Positions 20,163-30,739 of a DNA stretch of 31,382 nt are shown here, piece after piece. Position numbers and translations under genes: made by a program. The notes under the pieces are model-generated. The model saw only the letters and a list, made by a program, of their open reading frames with translations. It did not search any database and was not told the DNA's origin. The DNA comes from Hofstenia miamia (Eukaryota; Xenacoelomorpha; Acoela), in the NCBI GenBank assembly GCA_004352715.1, contig SCFE01000019.1:2486945-2518326 (forward strand), in the 5' to 3' direction. Within the stretch, counting starts at the first letter, position 1. Each line of letters opens with the position of its first letter.

Positions 20163-22523
20163 ATGTATCGTCAAAGACAAAGTATATACAAAGGTCCACT
20201 TTTGCGACAGCCTACATCTGTTTTTAGAAGACTTAATGCTGTGCCTTCAATAAGAAAGCGCAGTCCCTTATTAAGTCATAATTCAGGATTTGAACGATCC
20301 ACTAGATCAAAACGGCCTTTATTGATGAAGCCAGAATCTTCCCGTTATTCATACATTGGAAGCTATAAGCCTAAGCGTTCTCATCTTATTGATGATGATC
20401 GTTATTCCACATTGCGATCTAAGACTAGTAATAGAGTGACTGCCATCCGCGCAAGTAGCAGTAAGCCATCTGGAAATGCTGACACATTAGTGATTAACAA
20501 ATCAATACAAACTGCCATTACTAGTGTGTTAAGAAAAACGTCTTCCGCAGTTTTGCAACCATTGTATTTAGCCACTATTCTCAATACCACACTAATGCAA
20601 TATAAATTTTCTAGCTCAAGAATCGAAAATGAAATGAATAATGCTATGAAGCTTTTGCAAAGACAATCTCTTTCTTTAAAAAAATCGGATATTCCACTTA
20701 TTAAGCTTTTGGTTAAACCTGCTTGGGTTTCTGAGCAACTTAAGAAAGCTACTGCTGAAGATTCTTTCCTAAAATGTGCAAAGTGCATGTATGCTTTTTC
20801 GAAAGTACCTCTTGTTTGTAAAAGTTGCGATGAAAAGTTTTTTACTGTTCCTGATTTATATTTACATCAAGCAAAAACACATAGCATAGATGATTTTGAT
20901 TCTCAGCTTGAATGCACTCTTTGCAACATAGATAAAATGAGCCCGCAAAAGTATCACAAGCATATGAATGAAAATCACTTTTGTCATTCACTACATATAC
21001 GTTGTCCATTTCAATGTGATTCTTTGCTTAATTCTGAATCGTTGTTTATGCATATTGAGAAAACACATGCTTTCTATTGCAAAGAATGCAGATGTCAGAT
21101 ATATTCAGCAAGTTCTGAACATACACACGTTCTACAAAGTAGTGTGCCTTCAGTTGATGGTGAAGTAGTTCCAGCCAAACGCATAAAAACTGAAGCAATG
21201 AAAATCACTGTTACTAACACTAATATTAATTCCAGCCCAAATAGAAAAGTAATTGCTGCTGCAAAGACATCCTCAAAAAATTTTAAGCCTATTGTATTTG
21301 AGGATAGTTGTGAAAAGGAGAAAGAAGATAAAGCAACTGTTATCACTGTTAATGAAATTTCGGAAAAACAAACGATTGTCAAAAATGAATTGACTAAGTC
21401 TTTGTGTAGTTCTTGTAAGTGGAATTCTCCAGGAACTCGGTTTTCATGTAATATTTGTCCTTGCGTATTCCCATTTAAGGAATTTTTAGATCTACATATT
21501 GGTGTTCGACATCGGGGTCGCAATCGTGAAGTAAAATGTGGTTATTGTAATGTGTTGTTTAAAAGTGTTGAATCACTTGCTGCTCATTACGTTTCAAGTG
21601 AGAAAATTTGTGAATGGCATGTCAAATGTAATGTTACTGACTGTAACAATTTGTGTACAAGTTTAGTAGAGTTAAAAAAGCATTACTCTGTTACTCATAA
21701 ACAAGTCTTATCTTTGGACGATCAAGAGAAAATCAGCATAATTGATATTCGATCCGACCGTTCTCATGATGTAAATGAAATTCGAAACAAATATTTTAAG
21801 TCTTCAGTCATTGGAAAAAATTTAAATTGTGTTAAATGTAAGCTTGTGTATATGCAACACAGCTATACTTGTTTGTATTGTGTTAAAAAGTTTAGTACGC
21901 ATCATGATGTTGTCATGCATCAATTGATAGTGCATCAATGTAAAGAAGATTTCAATTGTATTCTTTGTAACAAAAAATTTACTGGCAAATTACGTTCCTC
22001 GTATCCTGAACATTTATTATCCTTCCATGCTTTATGTAAGGATCATTATTTTTGCTTTTCTGTTCAGTGTACAACTTTGCTTTCTTGCACGTCAACACTT
22101 TTTCGACATTTCCGTATTGCTCATAGCAATCTATATAGTCTTGCAAAAATTCTTTTGGAACAACCGTGTACGTCTTTAAACTATAGTCCAGCTACAACTA
22201 CAGAAGATCCTGTTTTAAATCTAGACGAATGTGATTTCATTGTAAAGGATGAAGTAAATAGTGACCACGAAAGTATTATCAGTGATGAAAGTGTTACAGA
22301 TATTAGAAGTGGTGATGAATTTCAAGACCCGCTCGATTATGATGATGAAGATTTAGATCAAATTAGTATTGAACAGAAAGATGAAGATCCAGATTTTAAT
22401 AGTTTTATGCAAGAAATTGATGAGATATCTGAAAATATTGGAGTATCGTGTCCCTCCTGTTCAGAAAAGTTTAAAGAATACAGAGATTTGTGTGCTCACT
22501 TAATGAATGCACATATAAAGTAA
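20163..22523 (+). CDS. Multi-zinc-finger protein with three repeated finger modules (786 aa)
   Basis: I do not recognise a known family. The start at 20163 is chosen because a pyrimidine-rich acceptor (TTCTTTTTAG) ends at 20160, two bases earlier; the open frame upstream of it is intronic. Residues 1-110 are basic and Ser/Arg-rich. Residues 205-302, 415-512 and 556-654 are three related 98-99 aa modules. Each has CxxC-x10-CxxC-x12-H-x4-H, a middle finger, and a final Cx3-4C-x11-12-H-x4-H finger. Residues about 680-755 are strongly acidic and include IVKDE, a possible SUMO site. A last C2H2 finger starts at C763 and the protein ends eight residues after its histidines begin. The layout suggests a nuclear nucleic-acid-binding protein. 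The frame is intact and single-exon. A possible poly(A) signal ATTAAA is at 22548-22553. Confidence 0.88.
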   Translation: MYRQRQSIYKGPLLRQPTSVFRRLNAVPSIRKRSPLLSHNSGFERSTRSKRPLLMKPESSRYSYIGSYKPKRSHLIDDDRYSTLRSKTSNRVTAIRASSSKPSGNADTLVINKSIQTAITSVLRKTSSAVLQPLYLATILNTTLMQYKFSSSRIENEMNNAMKLLQRQSLSLKKSDIPLIKLLVKPAWVSEQLKKATAEDSFLKCAKCMYAFSKVPLVCKSCDEKFFTVPDLYLHQAKTHSIDDFDSQLECTLCNIDKMSPQKYHKHMNENHFCHSLHIRCPFQCDSLLNSESLFMHIEKTHAFYCKECRCQIYSASSEHTHVLQSSVPSVDGEVVPAKRIKTEAMKITVTNTNINSSPNRKVIAAAKTSSKNFKPIVFEDSCEKEKEDKATVITVNEISEKQTIVKNELTKSLCSSCKWNSPGTRFSCNICPCVFPFKEFLDLHIGVRHRGRNREVKCGYCNVLFKSVESLAAHYVSSEKICEWHVKCNVTDCNNLCTSLVELKKHYSVTHKQVLSLDDQEKISIIDIRSDRSHDVNEIRNKYFKSSVIGKNLNCVKCKLVYMQHSYTCLYCVKKFSTHHDVVMHQLIVHQCKEDFNCILCNKKFTGKLRSSYPEHLLSFHALCKDHYFCFSVQCTTLLSCTSTLFRHFRIAHSNLYSLAKILLEQPCTSLNYSPATTTEDPVLNLDECDFIVKDEVNSDHESIISDESVTDIRSGDEFQDPLDYDDEDLDQISIEQKDEDPDFNSFMQEIDEISENIGVSCPSCSEKFKEYRDLCAHLMNAHIK

Positions 22524-23620
22524 TGTTTAACAGTGTTTTGATTTGGAATTAAATGTGTTAAAACTTATGTTCCGTTTCTTTTCTAGAGATCAATAACATA
22601 CATAGATCTTTTTTAAATAATAACCGAATGGAATCGCCACTTAATGTAGTTGGAAATGCATTTAATGCTTTATTCATTGATGTGCATTGGAAATATTGTT
22701 TTGCTCATTTCTAAAATATTGTGGAAATTGAATTGTCTGCGTAGATTTAGAATTTAAGAGAGTGTTTATAGGTAGCTTTAAGTTGATTGTATTAGTTTTC
22801 AAGTTAGATGGAAGTGTCAATTATTGATTTTGCTTTTCTGGAGCAAATGTATTTTTGTAATCATAGAATACTTCATTTCAATATATTAGATTCAACTTTT
22901 GGACTTTGAGGTGCACATGTTACCTCTTAAAGGATGTTTTCTTGTAATGAAAATTTAGTTCAAGTATTCTAAACTAGACGAAAACATTAGGAGTGAGCTA
23001 ACCCATATCGTAGGTTTGAATTACGAAAAATGTAGTCTTTTAAGAATTAGAAATAGCTAACATTGTTTGAATAGTTTTGTACTCATGTTTGACTGGTTAA
23101 CTTTCAGAGAAGCACGAAATGATTTGAAGTTTCATTTCATAATTTTCAATTGTGGAATTCTCTGCCTGTTTCCTATGAAGTTAAATTATAATTTTTGCGG
23201 GTATTCAAAAGAATGGAAGAAGCACAACTTGAAAGTGTTCCGTAAGAGAATGAAATCCGTTGCAGTAATTGATGGGAAAATCATCTGGTAATGTGTAGTG
23301 CAGAGCGATTTTTCATGGAAATCTTTTTAAAAGATTATGCAACAGAAACCGTACCAAATAGTACACAATCATTGAACTATATTTGGTTTGTTCAGCAATC
23401 CCTTTTTTTTCTTGAAAGATATTATTGGAAAAGATAACCTTTTATTTATAAATATTTGGCGAACATTAAATTGTGTCATCCAAAATGCGAAATGGAATCA
23501 ACAATTTATCCTCAATAATGTTGACTAATCTTCAACAATATTTTAACTTCACTTTCATTACTTTAATTGAATTCCTTAATCAATTTGGTTCAATCATCTA
23601 TTTTGAACAGGGGTTTATTT
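22524..23620. other. 3' flank of the zinc-finger gene
   Basis: Probably 3' UTR for the first part (ATTAAA at 22548-22553). An open frame at 23067-23291 has no features that suggest a real protein. Nothing else is recognised. Confidence 0.45.
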
Positions 23621-23642
23621 AAGGTGAACCGTAGTTTTTAAA

Positions 23643-23698
<56 letters not shown>

Positions 23699-23961
23699 GT
23701 ATATATATGTATATATATTTTTGAACCGTAGTTCTTAAAATATATATATATATATATATNNNNNNNNNNNNNNNNNNNNNNNNNNNNNNNNNNNNNNNNN
23801 NNNNNNNNNNNNNNNNNNNNNNNNNNNNNNNNNNNNNNNNNNNNNNNNNNNNNNNNNNNNNNNNNNNNNNNNNNNNNNNNNNNNNNNNNNNNNNNNNNNN
23901 NNNNNNNNNNNNNNNNNNNNNNNNNNNNNNNNNNNNNNNNNNNNNNNNNNNNNNNNNNNNN

Positions 23962-23992
<31 letters not shown>

Positions 23993-24000
23993 ATGTGTGT
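23621..24000. repeat. TA microsatellite / minisatellite around an assembly gap
   Basis: Long TA runs with TACA/TGTA variants flank an N block (23760-23961, 202 N). The phrase TGAACCGTAGTT followed by TTAAAATATA occurs twice, at about 23624 and 23722, so a unit of about 99 bp is at least partly repeated. The gap probably arises from this repeat. Confidence 0.85.
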
Positions 24001-24709
24001 GATTAAAATTACCAAAAAGGGTGTACATGTATATATTTAATGTACTATTTTTCGATTTAATATTTAATATATTTTCTAAAAAAATGTAGTTACTTGATGC
24101 TGATTAATATATTAACTGAAATGCTTTGTTTTATTCATACTAGTCTCCCTTTTTGTGACTTGTGTCTAGCCTCAAAACCGTCGCATTCGTTGACATTGTT
24201 GGTAGCCTATCCCTGATGAATTATGATTGATATTAGATGGTTTTAATTTTTATCATAAAAAGTTTCACTTTCTAGTCATTCATAAAAGCTATGGTAAAAC
24301 CTCATTAGAACCTCTTTAGCTTTCAAGTTTGTAAACAAATTTCATACATTTATTCAAATGATAACTGACAGCCTTGCTTTCTTGAAATTTTATAACATTG
24401 ATTGGTTAATATATATATTTTACTATACTATTCTATACCATAATTTTTAATTACTAATTTTTATTCAATTATAAATGTAAATGCCAGAATTCATTTTTTC
24501 ATTCTGGTAAAACAGTTGATTATTTAATAATTTTTGCATTTATTATGTTGACAGACCTGTATGGTAGACAAAACTAGATTTAAAATCCGACTAGAATAGA
24601 AAATATTCCAACTCACAGGGCCGCGCATGTTTCTCTTATTTTGAGGCTAAATTTGAAATTGTATCACATACCCAAAATCGATATTTAAATTTTGTTCCTG
24701 TATATAATA
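24001..24709. other. AT-rich spacer
   Basis: No ORF, RNA gene or repeat that I can support. Confidence 0.5.
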
Positions 24710-25510
24710 CAGTATAACCTCGATTTAGCACTAGCTCGGATTTACTGCCAAAATTGGCCTACATGAAGTGACAACTAGCAAAAATTACGTCATCCTCCAT
24801 GATTTTGGCCTGGCACAATAACAGATAAACTCCGATTTAGTACCATCATAAACAATCACAAATATTGTAATCACTATAAGATGTCGTATTGTTTTATTGG
24901 CAAATATGATTTCATTTCTGACCATGTTTTGAAAATATTTATAGATGAAATTTCATCTAAAAAGAAGCACTCCAAAATACCCTTAAATAGCCTGATGTCT
25001 TTTTAAAAGTACAAACCGTTTTTCCACATTTTCCACATTTTCCAAAGAATTTTCGCTAGCCAGAGCACTGAACACAACTATTGTGGAATATGCTTAAGTG
25101 TAGTTTTTTAATATTTGTATTATAATATATTTTTTTGTGTTATGAGCACTTCTTCAAGAAACAGGAAAAATTTAAAGAAGTTAAAATAATGCATTTCTCT
25201 TTTTTTAAATTTATTCTACATGTAATAATAATGTATATTGGAAATTGTCATGCATGTAATAGTGTAGCATTTACCACTATCGTTGGCTGCAAAAAAAATG
25301 ATACTGAACACCTATTTTTTCACGCTTTGTGGAAACGTATTGAGACGTTTTAGAGGAAAACTATAAAAATAAAACACAACGAGAATTTTGTGAACTTTAA
25401 AATGGTCTAACAAAAAAGTTAATTAATTAAACTGGTACTTCGTAATTATTTGAAAACACTTACCAAACAAATTGTTTTGCTTTGCAAAGTTTCTACTTGA
25501 TTTCTTCGGA

Positions 25511-26556
25511 ATGGAAACGTTGGAACAGCTTGAAAACGCCTTTGCGACATCGCAAATTTCTCGATCTACTTATTTTCAAAGGCTGAAAAAAATTCGACAA
25601 GGAGAATCTCTCAAAAGANNNNNNNNNNNNNNNNNNNNNNNNNNNNNNNNNNNNNNNNNNNNNNNNNNNNNNNNNNNNNNNNNNNNNNNNNNNNNNNNNN
25701 NNNNNNNNNNNNNNNNNNNNNNNNNNNNNNNNNNNNNNNNNNNNNNNNNNNNNNNNNNNNNNNNNNNNNNNNNNNNNNNNNNNNNNNNNNNNNNNNNNNN
25801 NNNNNNNNNNNNNNAAAAAATTGCAAACCGACTTCAAACTGAAGCCGACATCTCTGTGCATGAAACCACAGTTCAGAGAACACTGAAAAAAAGTGGAGTT
25901 ACAAAAATTGGCAGAAAAAATCGACTTCTGATTACAAAAGAACATCAAGAAAAAAGATTAAATTTCGTGAAAGATTGGAAAGACTACACTTTTGAAGATG
26001 TTTGGATAACTGATGAGTGCGTATTTCAACTAAACAGAAACAAAGTACAAGTGTGGTCGTCAAAGAAATGTCCAAGATCAACAAAAGCGGTTCCAAAGTT
26101 CGACCAAAAATTATGGTTTGGGGAGCACTTTCTTATCGTGGGTTTTATTTGAAAATTTTAGAAGGAAAAGCCACAATCGACAGTCAAAGATATTGCCAAA
26201 TTATAGCTGAATTTATGCCTTATGCTGATGCTTTATATGATAATGGATGGATACTCCAACAGGATGGAGCAACCCCACACACGCCAGCAAAGACAAAAAA
26301 TTTGTTATCTGAAAATAACATCCAGTTCTTGCAATGGCCACCAAGTTCTGCTGATCTTTCTCCAATCGAAAATGTGTGGCAGATATTGAAATATGACGTT
26401 GAAAAGAAAAATCCGAAAAATATATACGATTTAAAAGAAAAAATCCAAGAAAGTCAACACATTTTGACATCTGAAATGAAGTCCAATTTAATGAAATCAG
26501 TTTCAGTTCGTTTGAATGAAGTTATTTCTACAGGAGGAAAACAAATTAGACTTTGA
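25511..26556 (+). pseudogene. Tc1 transposase (DD34E), frameshifted, with assembly gap
   Basis: The transposase cuts and pastes the element through a DDE catalytic site. The start METLEQLENAF (25511) leads into a helix-turn-helix region (SQISRSTYFQRLKKI), which is then lost in an N block (25619-25814). After the gap come the second DNA-binding part and WITDECVFQL (first Asp), ILQQDGATPHT (second Asp) and DLSPIENVWQILK (Glu). The spacing from the second Asp to Glu is 34 residues, as in Tc1 elements. The frame shifts once at about 26095-26105, between VPKF and VRPKIMVWGAL, consistent with loss of one base. The C-terminus ends at 26556. Confidence 0.9.
25619..25814. other. Assembly gap (196 N)
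   Basis: Run of N inside the Tc1 transposase. The true gap length is not known from the sequence. Confidence 0.99.
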
Positions 26557-26766
26557 TGCTTTTTACTTACAGTCCTTTAATGTATCTTTAAAATATTACC
26601 TTTCTTGAGTTGTTACGTTCAGTAGTTCAAAAGTAATATGCCTTTTTTCTAGTCTCATTTTTTTGCAGCCAACTATATAATATGTTCAGCTCTGATTTAT
26701 TGGCCACCTCCCGTATCGCCAAAAATTGTCTTTATACAAAGAGTAGCACTAAATCGCGGTTACATG

Positions 26767-28985
26767 TATATATATTATATTCAAAAATACTTGTACTTAT
26801 TTAAATAGGTTATTTTTTGAAATTGAAAGATTGACTTAATTATTTTTAAATATTCAAAAAAAAATAATAGCGCTCTAAGTATTTTAACAAATATGGTTAT
26901 AAGTGTTGTACACAGCAGATAAATTTCGTGTATTGCTGTGGTTCGAGTTCAAGAATTCATAATCAAATTTGAATTCTTATAGGTCTTGTAATATTTTACA
27001 AAATCTGTACTGCGCTCATCTTAAATACGCATCAATAAGCTTTGACGTCACTAGCAAGAAAGGAAACATCTCCAATTTATGTCTCCTCTTGTAACAAAAT
27101 TTGAAAACTGCTTGTAAGCAAAACAATGAACTGATTTTGTTTAATGAATACATTAATAAATCTTATATTTCTCAAAAAATTTCTGTGAACAAAATCTTAC
27201 TACTTTCCCAATGCTAAAATAGTGGTTAGCGCTGCTAAAAGATTCGTTATGATGTCACTAGGTCCACAAGCCACATCATCATCAGGGAAATCGAACCATT
27301 ACCGTGGTTCATTTGCCACATTGTAATTCATCTTTTACAGGCAGCTTATTTTCATCACCGCCGCCATGATCTGCTACGCTACCATCTTTTGAAGTTTGAT
27401 ACTAATGAAGTTCTTTCTGCACATGTGCTAAATTACCCAATGACGGGGGTTCTACACATAAATGCTTGAAATTACGTAGGATAATGGTCTTTATACCCCT
27501 CACATGTAAGTGAAATACATTTAAGTTAGCATGAACAGTGCGGGGGTAGTGGCAAAAAATCAGTATTCGCGGAGTAATTTTGTGGTAAATCCCAGTATGC
27601 GCATCATTTTTTATGTTTTACAAAGAGAAGCAAGCACATTTAAATTTGAAATAAATATAAAAAATTTCTGCAGTAGAAATTATAAAAGATTTGGGCAAAC
27701 CGCTTAGCTGATCAATTTCATCAAACATTAGAAGATAAACGGGTTTGGGCTGTGCTAAATCAGCAAAAGTTATATGCGAATATTGCCTGAGAACCCCGAA
27801 TTTAGTGTAAGTATGTACAATTCTATATCTGATTTTATTTTAGTATGATGCTTGCAATGAGTAAAGTCCTCTAGTTGTTCTTGAATAATTGCATCTGACA
27901 AGAATTTACAATTTTATGTTACAAATCTAAACCTGCTGTTTCTGAAAATATTGATTCTTATGAATCCATATAAACGTCTATTTTCAATGAAAGTAGTGAT
28001 AAGCTCACTGATTCAAAATCACGTGCAAGTTAGGTAACTGTTTCATGAGAAACACACTGACATTGTCAATGATGGCTATGCATGTCACAATTATGAATAA
28101 TTCATTTCTGTATATTTCACATCAATTTGCATGTGAACTTTAGAATCAATTTATCATTATTGTTGTATTTTGTGAGTGTTCATAATTATTTGTGTGCCAT
28201 TTATAATTTTATTGGCTACGCTGATTTTGCGTGCTTCATTTGCCATTTATGAGAATCCTGAGTATTTTCGAAAATTTTAATTTCATACCTTAGATTTTGT
28301 TCGCATAATAAGCTAGGTTAATTTTTAAAAATCATCCGTAATTGTTTAAATCAAAATTCTTTCCATCTAATTTCGCTAATGTACAAAGCACGTAATTTGT
28401 ATTTTTAAATATTTTAACCACGATTATGTTTAAACGAATATTTTACCTTCCACATTTGCTGTAAAAATTGAAATCGATTTGGAGAATTCAAATTTTAATA
28501 CATGCATTTTGAAATTATTAATAAGAACTCCGGATTTAGTCTACTTATTTTCATTTAAATGAAATTACGATTTTTAATTTAATCTTCACTTTAAAAATTT
28601 AATATCAAAGAATAATTTTAATTGTTTTATTTTTAATTGAATATAGATTATCTTTTCTTATATCTAGAAAAATCGGCTGTTTAAATATTTGACTTAGCTG
28701 TTAAAATTTGAAATTTAAATTCAATGTTTTTTTATGCGAAAAATGGTTTAAAATGTGTTTAAAATATATATTCCAATTTTCAACTTTAGCAAGTTTATCA
28801 TTCTACATGGTGCTTCATTACTGAGACATAAATGTATTAATTTGAGTGATCATGATCAGGATGTATATTGTTTATCTCAATAAAATCAATAACCCTACTT
28901 GTTCTTATAATAAGTATTATAATAGAAAGATTGAAATAATAGAAATGTTTTAAAAAAAACATTTGAAAATGTGGATTAAATTATG
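26767..28985. other. AT-rich region without supported genes
   Basis: No ORF or RNA gene I can support. Motifs like CCGGATTTAGT (28530) and CCCGAATTTAGTG (27795) resemble the ends of the older element at 24710 and may be scraps of the same family. A tRNA-like A box (27225-27240) has no matching B box on the same strand. Confidence 0.45.
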
Positions 28986-29064
28986 GCATCAAAATGTTAA
29001 GATTAATTGGCCCTAAAAATTTAAAAGTAATCGATAGTATATACATGAGATCAATGCAACCAAG
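28986..29064. repeat. Diverged direct repeat, copy 1
   Basis: 28986-29064 resembles 29473-29549. The best part is CCCTAAAAATTTAAAAGTAA followed by TCGA, and later GCAACCAAG. The copies are about 485 bp apart on the same strand. Confidence 0.7.
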
Positions 29065-29248
29065 TCTTAACATTAAAGATGACTAGATATACCAGCACAA
29101 ATTACCTCTAATCAACATTTAATTATATATAATATCTTTTAGTTAAATAATGCATGCTTAGAGAAATATTTGCAAATTGACGATGCTCAAGTTAAGCGAA
29201 ATATATCTATTTTAGTTCGTTTTAGTTAAAATTTATGTGTAGTTTATA

Positions 29249-29593
29249 ATGGAACAAACAAAGCAACGATTTGAAATTTGGAATGCCTTGATTCAAAGAT
29301 ATAAATTTAATCTTATATTCTTAAAAAAACTCATGCAGTACGTGGAGCATGATCTTCCTCGCAATGATCACAGAGAGATGGTGGAAATGACTATCGTCAT
29401 GTTGGGTTCTATTCCGCTCCGAGAAATCAAGTTTCTGTCTCGGGTGCATCCCTCATGCCAGTTGGATGTTAAATGCAAAATTTTAAGATCTACCGTCCCT
29501 AAAAATTTAAAAGTAATCGAGAGTACACAGATGATCACTGCAACCAAGATGATTACATATATCTGCAAAAAAAAAAACATTAGAGATAAATGA
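29249..29593 (+). CDS. Unknown small ORF, possibly a transposon-derived fragment
   Basis: A 114-residue open frame starting MEQTKQRFEIWNAL. The middle, LPRNDHREMVEMTIVMLGSI followed by PLREIKF, resembles from memory a poorly described family seen near transposons in several invertebrates, in which a similar Arg-Asp/Glu-Tyr-Arg-Glu block precedes a conserved His-rich segment; I cannot confirm this. The last 35 residues lie in a repeated sequence (29473-29549 resembles 28986-29064), which argues that the C-terminus is not a conserved protein. No signal peptide or membrane segment is seen. It may not be expressed. Confidence 0.25.
   Translation: MEQTKQRFEIWNALIQRYKFNLIFLKKLMQYVEHDLPRNDHREMVEMTIVMLGSIPLREIKFLSRVHPSCQLDVKCKILRSTVPKNLKVIESTQMITATKMITYICKKKNIRDK
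29473..29549. repeat. Diverged direct repeat, copy 2
   Basis: Second copy of the repeat at 28986-29064; it overlaps the end of the small open frame at 29249-29593. Confidence 0.7.
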
Positions 29594-30107
29594 TAAAATT
29601 ACACTGCTTAAACTATGAATAAGGTGGTTAATTTTTCTACTGTTTACACCGAATTTGTGGGTTTTTGGATTGAAAGGACAGAGCATTTGAGACTATTGGT
29701 AATTTAAAAAATTTAAAATGAAGAATTTCATGCTAAATTTTGAAAAATCCAGAGGAATCATGTTCTCATCGCAATGCTTGAGATATCTCAAAAGCTCTTG
29801 GGGTCATGAGGACTTCATCTCTCAGAGTACTAGGTAGGGCTGTTTGAAGCAAAAAAATACCCTGTCCTGCAGGATTGAACATTGGATTTGAATTGTATAT
29901 TAAATTTGGTTGGACAAACAAAATTTGCTATTCATTGGATTTTCATTGGAATAATTTTACAAAAATTTCCAAGTCCACTAACTTGCAAAACTGTCAGAAT
30001 CTCTTAATACAGTTAACAAAACGAAGACTGATAAACCAGTAATGCGGACTGTTTCGTCAATGGGTTTTGGTATCAGAATCCAAAATCTTGCCTAGATGAG
30101 GACAGAA

Positions 30108-30202
30108 ATGTATGCGAACGCTTTTTTTGGTTGTAGTCTGTCACAAAAAAATTTTTGTTTAAAATTGCTTTTACAATTTCAGCAGAAAGCGTTCGCATAC
30201 AT
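30108..30202. repeat. 95-bp foldback with perfect 17-bp inverted ends
   Basis: ATGTATGCGAACGCTTT (30108-30124) is the exact reverse complement of 30186-30202, around a 61-nt T-rich centre. It may be a tiny MITE or a structured element. No target duplication was found. Confidence 0.75.
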
Positions 30203-30660
30203 GTGTAAAATTTGATTGACATGTGCTAATTGATGAGTCATAACCCGCAATTAATTCATGAGAATATTCACACATTGCATAGCCAAATTATAAATAATTT
30301 TAAAGTTTGCTTGTAGTTTCAGACCATTGACATAATCGTATGTTTTTTTGTTCAGAAATTTTTTATATTTAACAAAACTTATATTGTATATGTATATACA
30401 AAAGGTATTTTTTATCCAAATAAACAGCTTTCTTAAACATAACAGTCTTAACATGAGCGTCTTTACAAATTTTTCCATTTATTTTTAAAAATAATTGACT
30501 TCACTTGAATGAAATAAACCTTTTTAAAATTGATATACTTGCTTTAGAAAATAAAAAGTAACTTGTCACCACCATTTTGTATTAATGATGGAATTTGTGG
30601 CTGTACTTAAATTTCATTTATACAATTTTGTGTTAAATTATTTAGCATGTTATTGCTTCG

Positions 30661-30739
30661 TGTGTTTAGTTTCTGCCCTCGGTATATTTATTTTTTCTTC
30701 ATGTGTTTAGTTTCTGCCCTTGGTATATTTATTTTTTCA
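30661..30739. repeat. 41-bp tandem duplication
   Basis: TGTGTTTAGTTTCTGCCCT followed by a GTATATTTATTTTTTC segment is present at 30661 and again at 30702 with one or two differences. Confidence 0.85.

Larger units (their letters stand above)
25280..26675 (+). mobile_element. Tc1-family DNA transposon, about 1.4 kb
   Basis: The terminal repeats match: TCGTTGGCTGC plus an A-run and ATGA at the left end (25280), and its complement TCAT, T-run, GCAGCCAACTA at the right end (26675). They are flanked by TA on both sides (25278-25279 and 26676-26677). The length and TA duplication fit the Tc1/mariner superfamily. The element carries the transposase described below and lies inside the older element 24710-26766. 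Confidence 0.88.
24710..26766. mobile_element. Older TIR element (pogo/Tigger-like ends) split by a Tc1 element
   Basis: The left end CAGTATAACCTCGATTTAGC (24710) matches, inverted, the right end CATGTAACCGCGATTTAGTG (ending 26766), with a few differences. TA lies next to both ends. CAGTATAACC-type ends resemble pogo/Tigger elements, but this rests on the ends alone. Without the nested Tc1 element the remainder is about 660 bp and I see no transposase of its own, so it is probably a non-autonomous copy. Confidence 0.55.

Noticed and set aside
23638-24028. IYIYIY-rich ORFs
   Set aside because: They translate a TA microsatellite and Ns.
26930-26960. B-box-like GGTTCGAGTTC
   Set aside because: No A box at the right distance and no acceptor stem.
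27225-27310. Possible tRNA or tRNA-derived SINE
   Set aside because: An A-box-like AGTGGTTAGCGC is on the plus strand, but the only B-box-like GGTTCGATTTCC is on the minus strand, and no cloverleaf fits.
27700-27790. Minus-strand LLMFDEIDQLSGL, like a Walker B region of an ORC/CDC6 ATPase
   Set aside because: Only about 25 codons are protein-like, stops flank it on both sides, and no Walker A or other motif is near; chance or a tiny relic.
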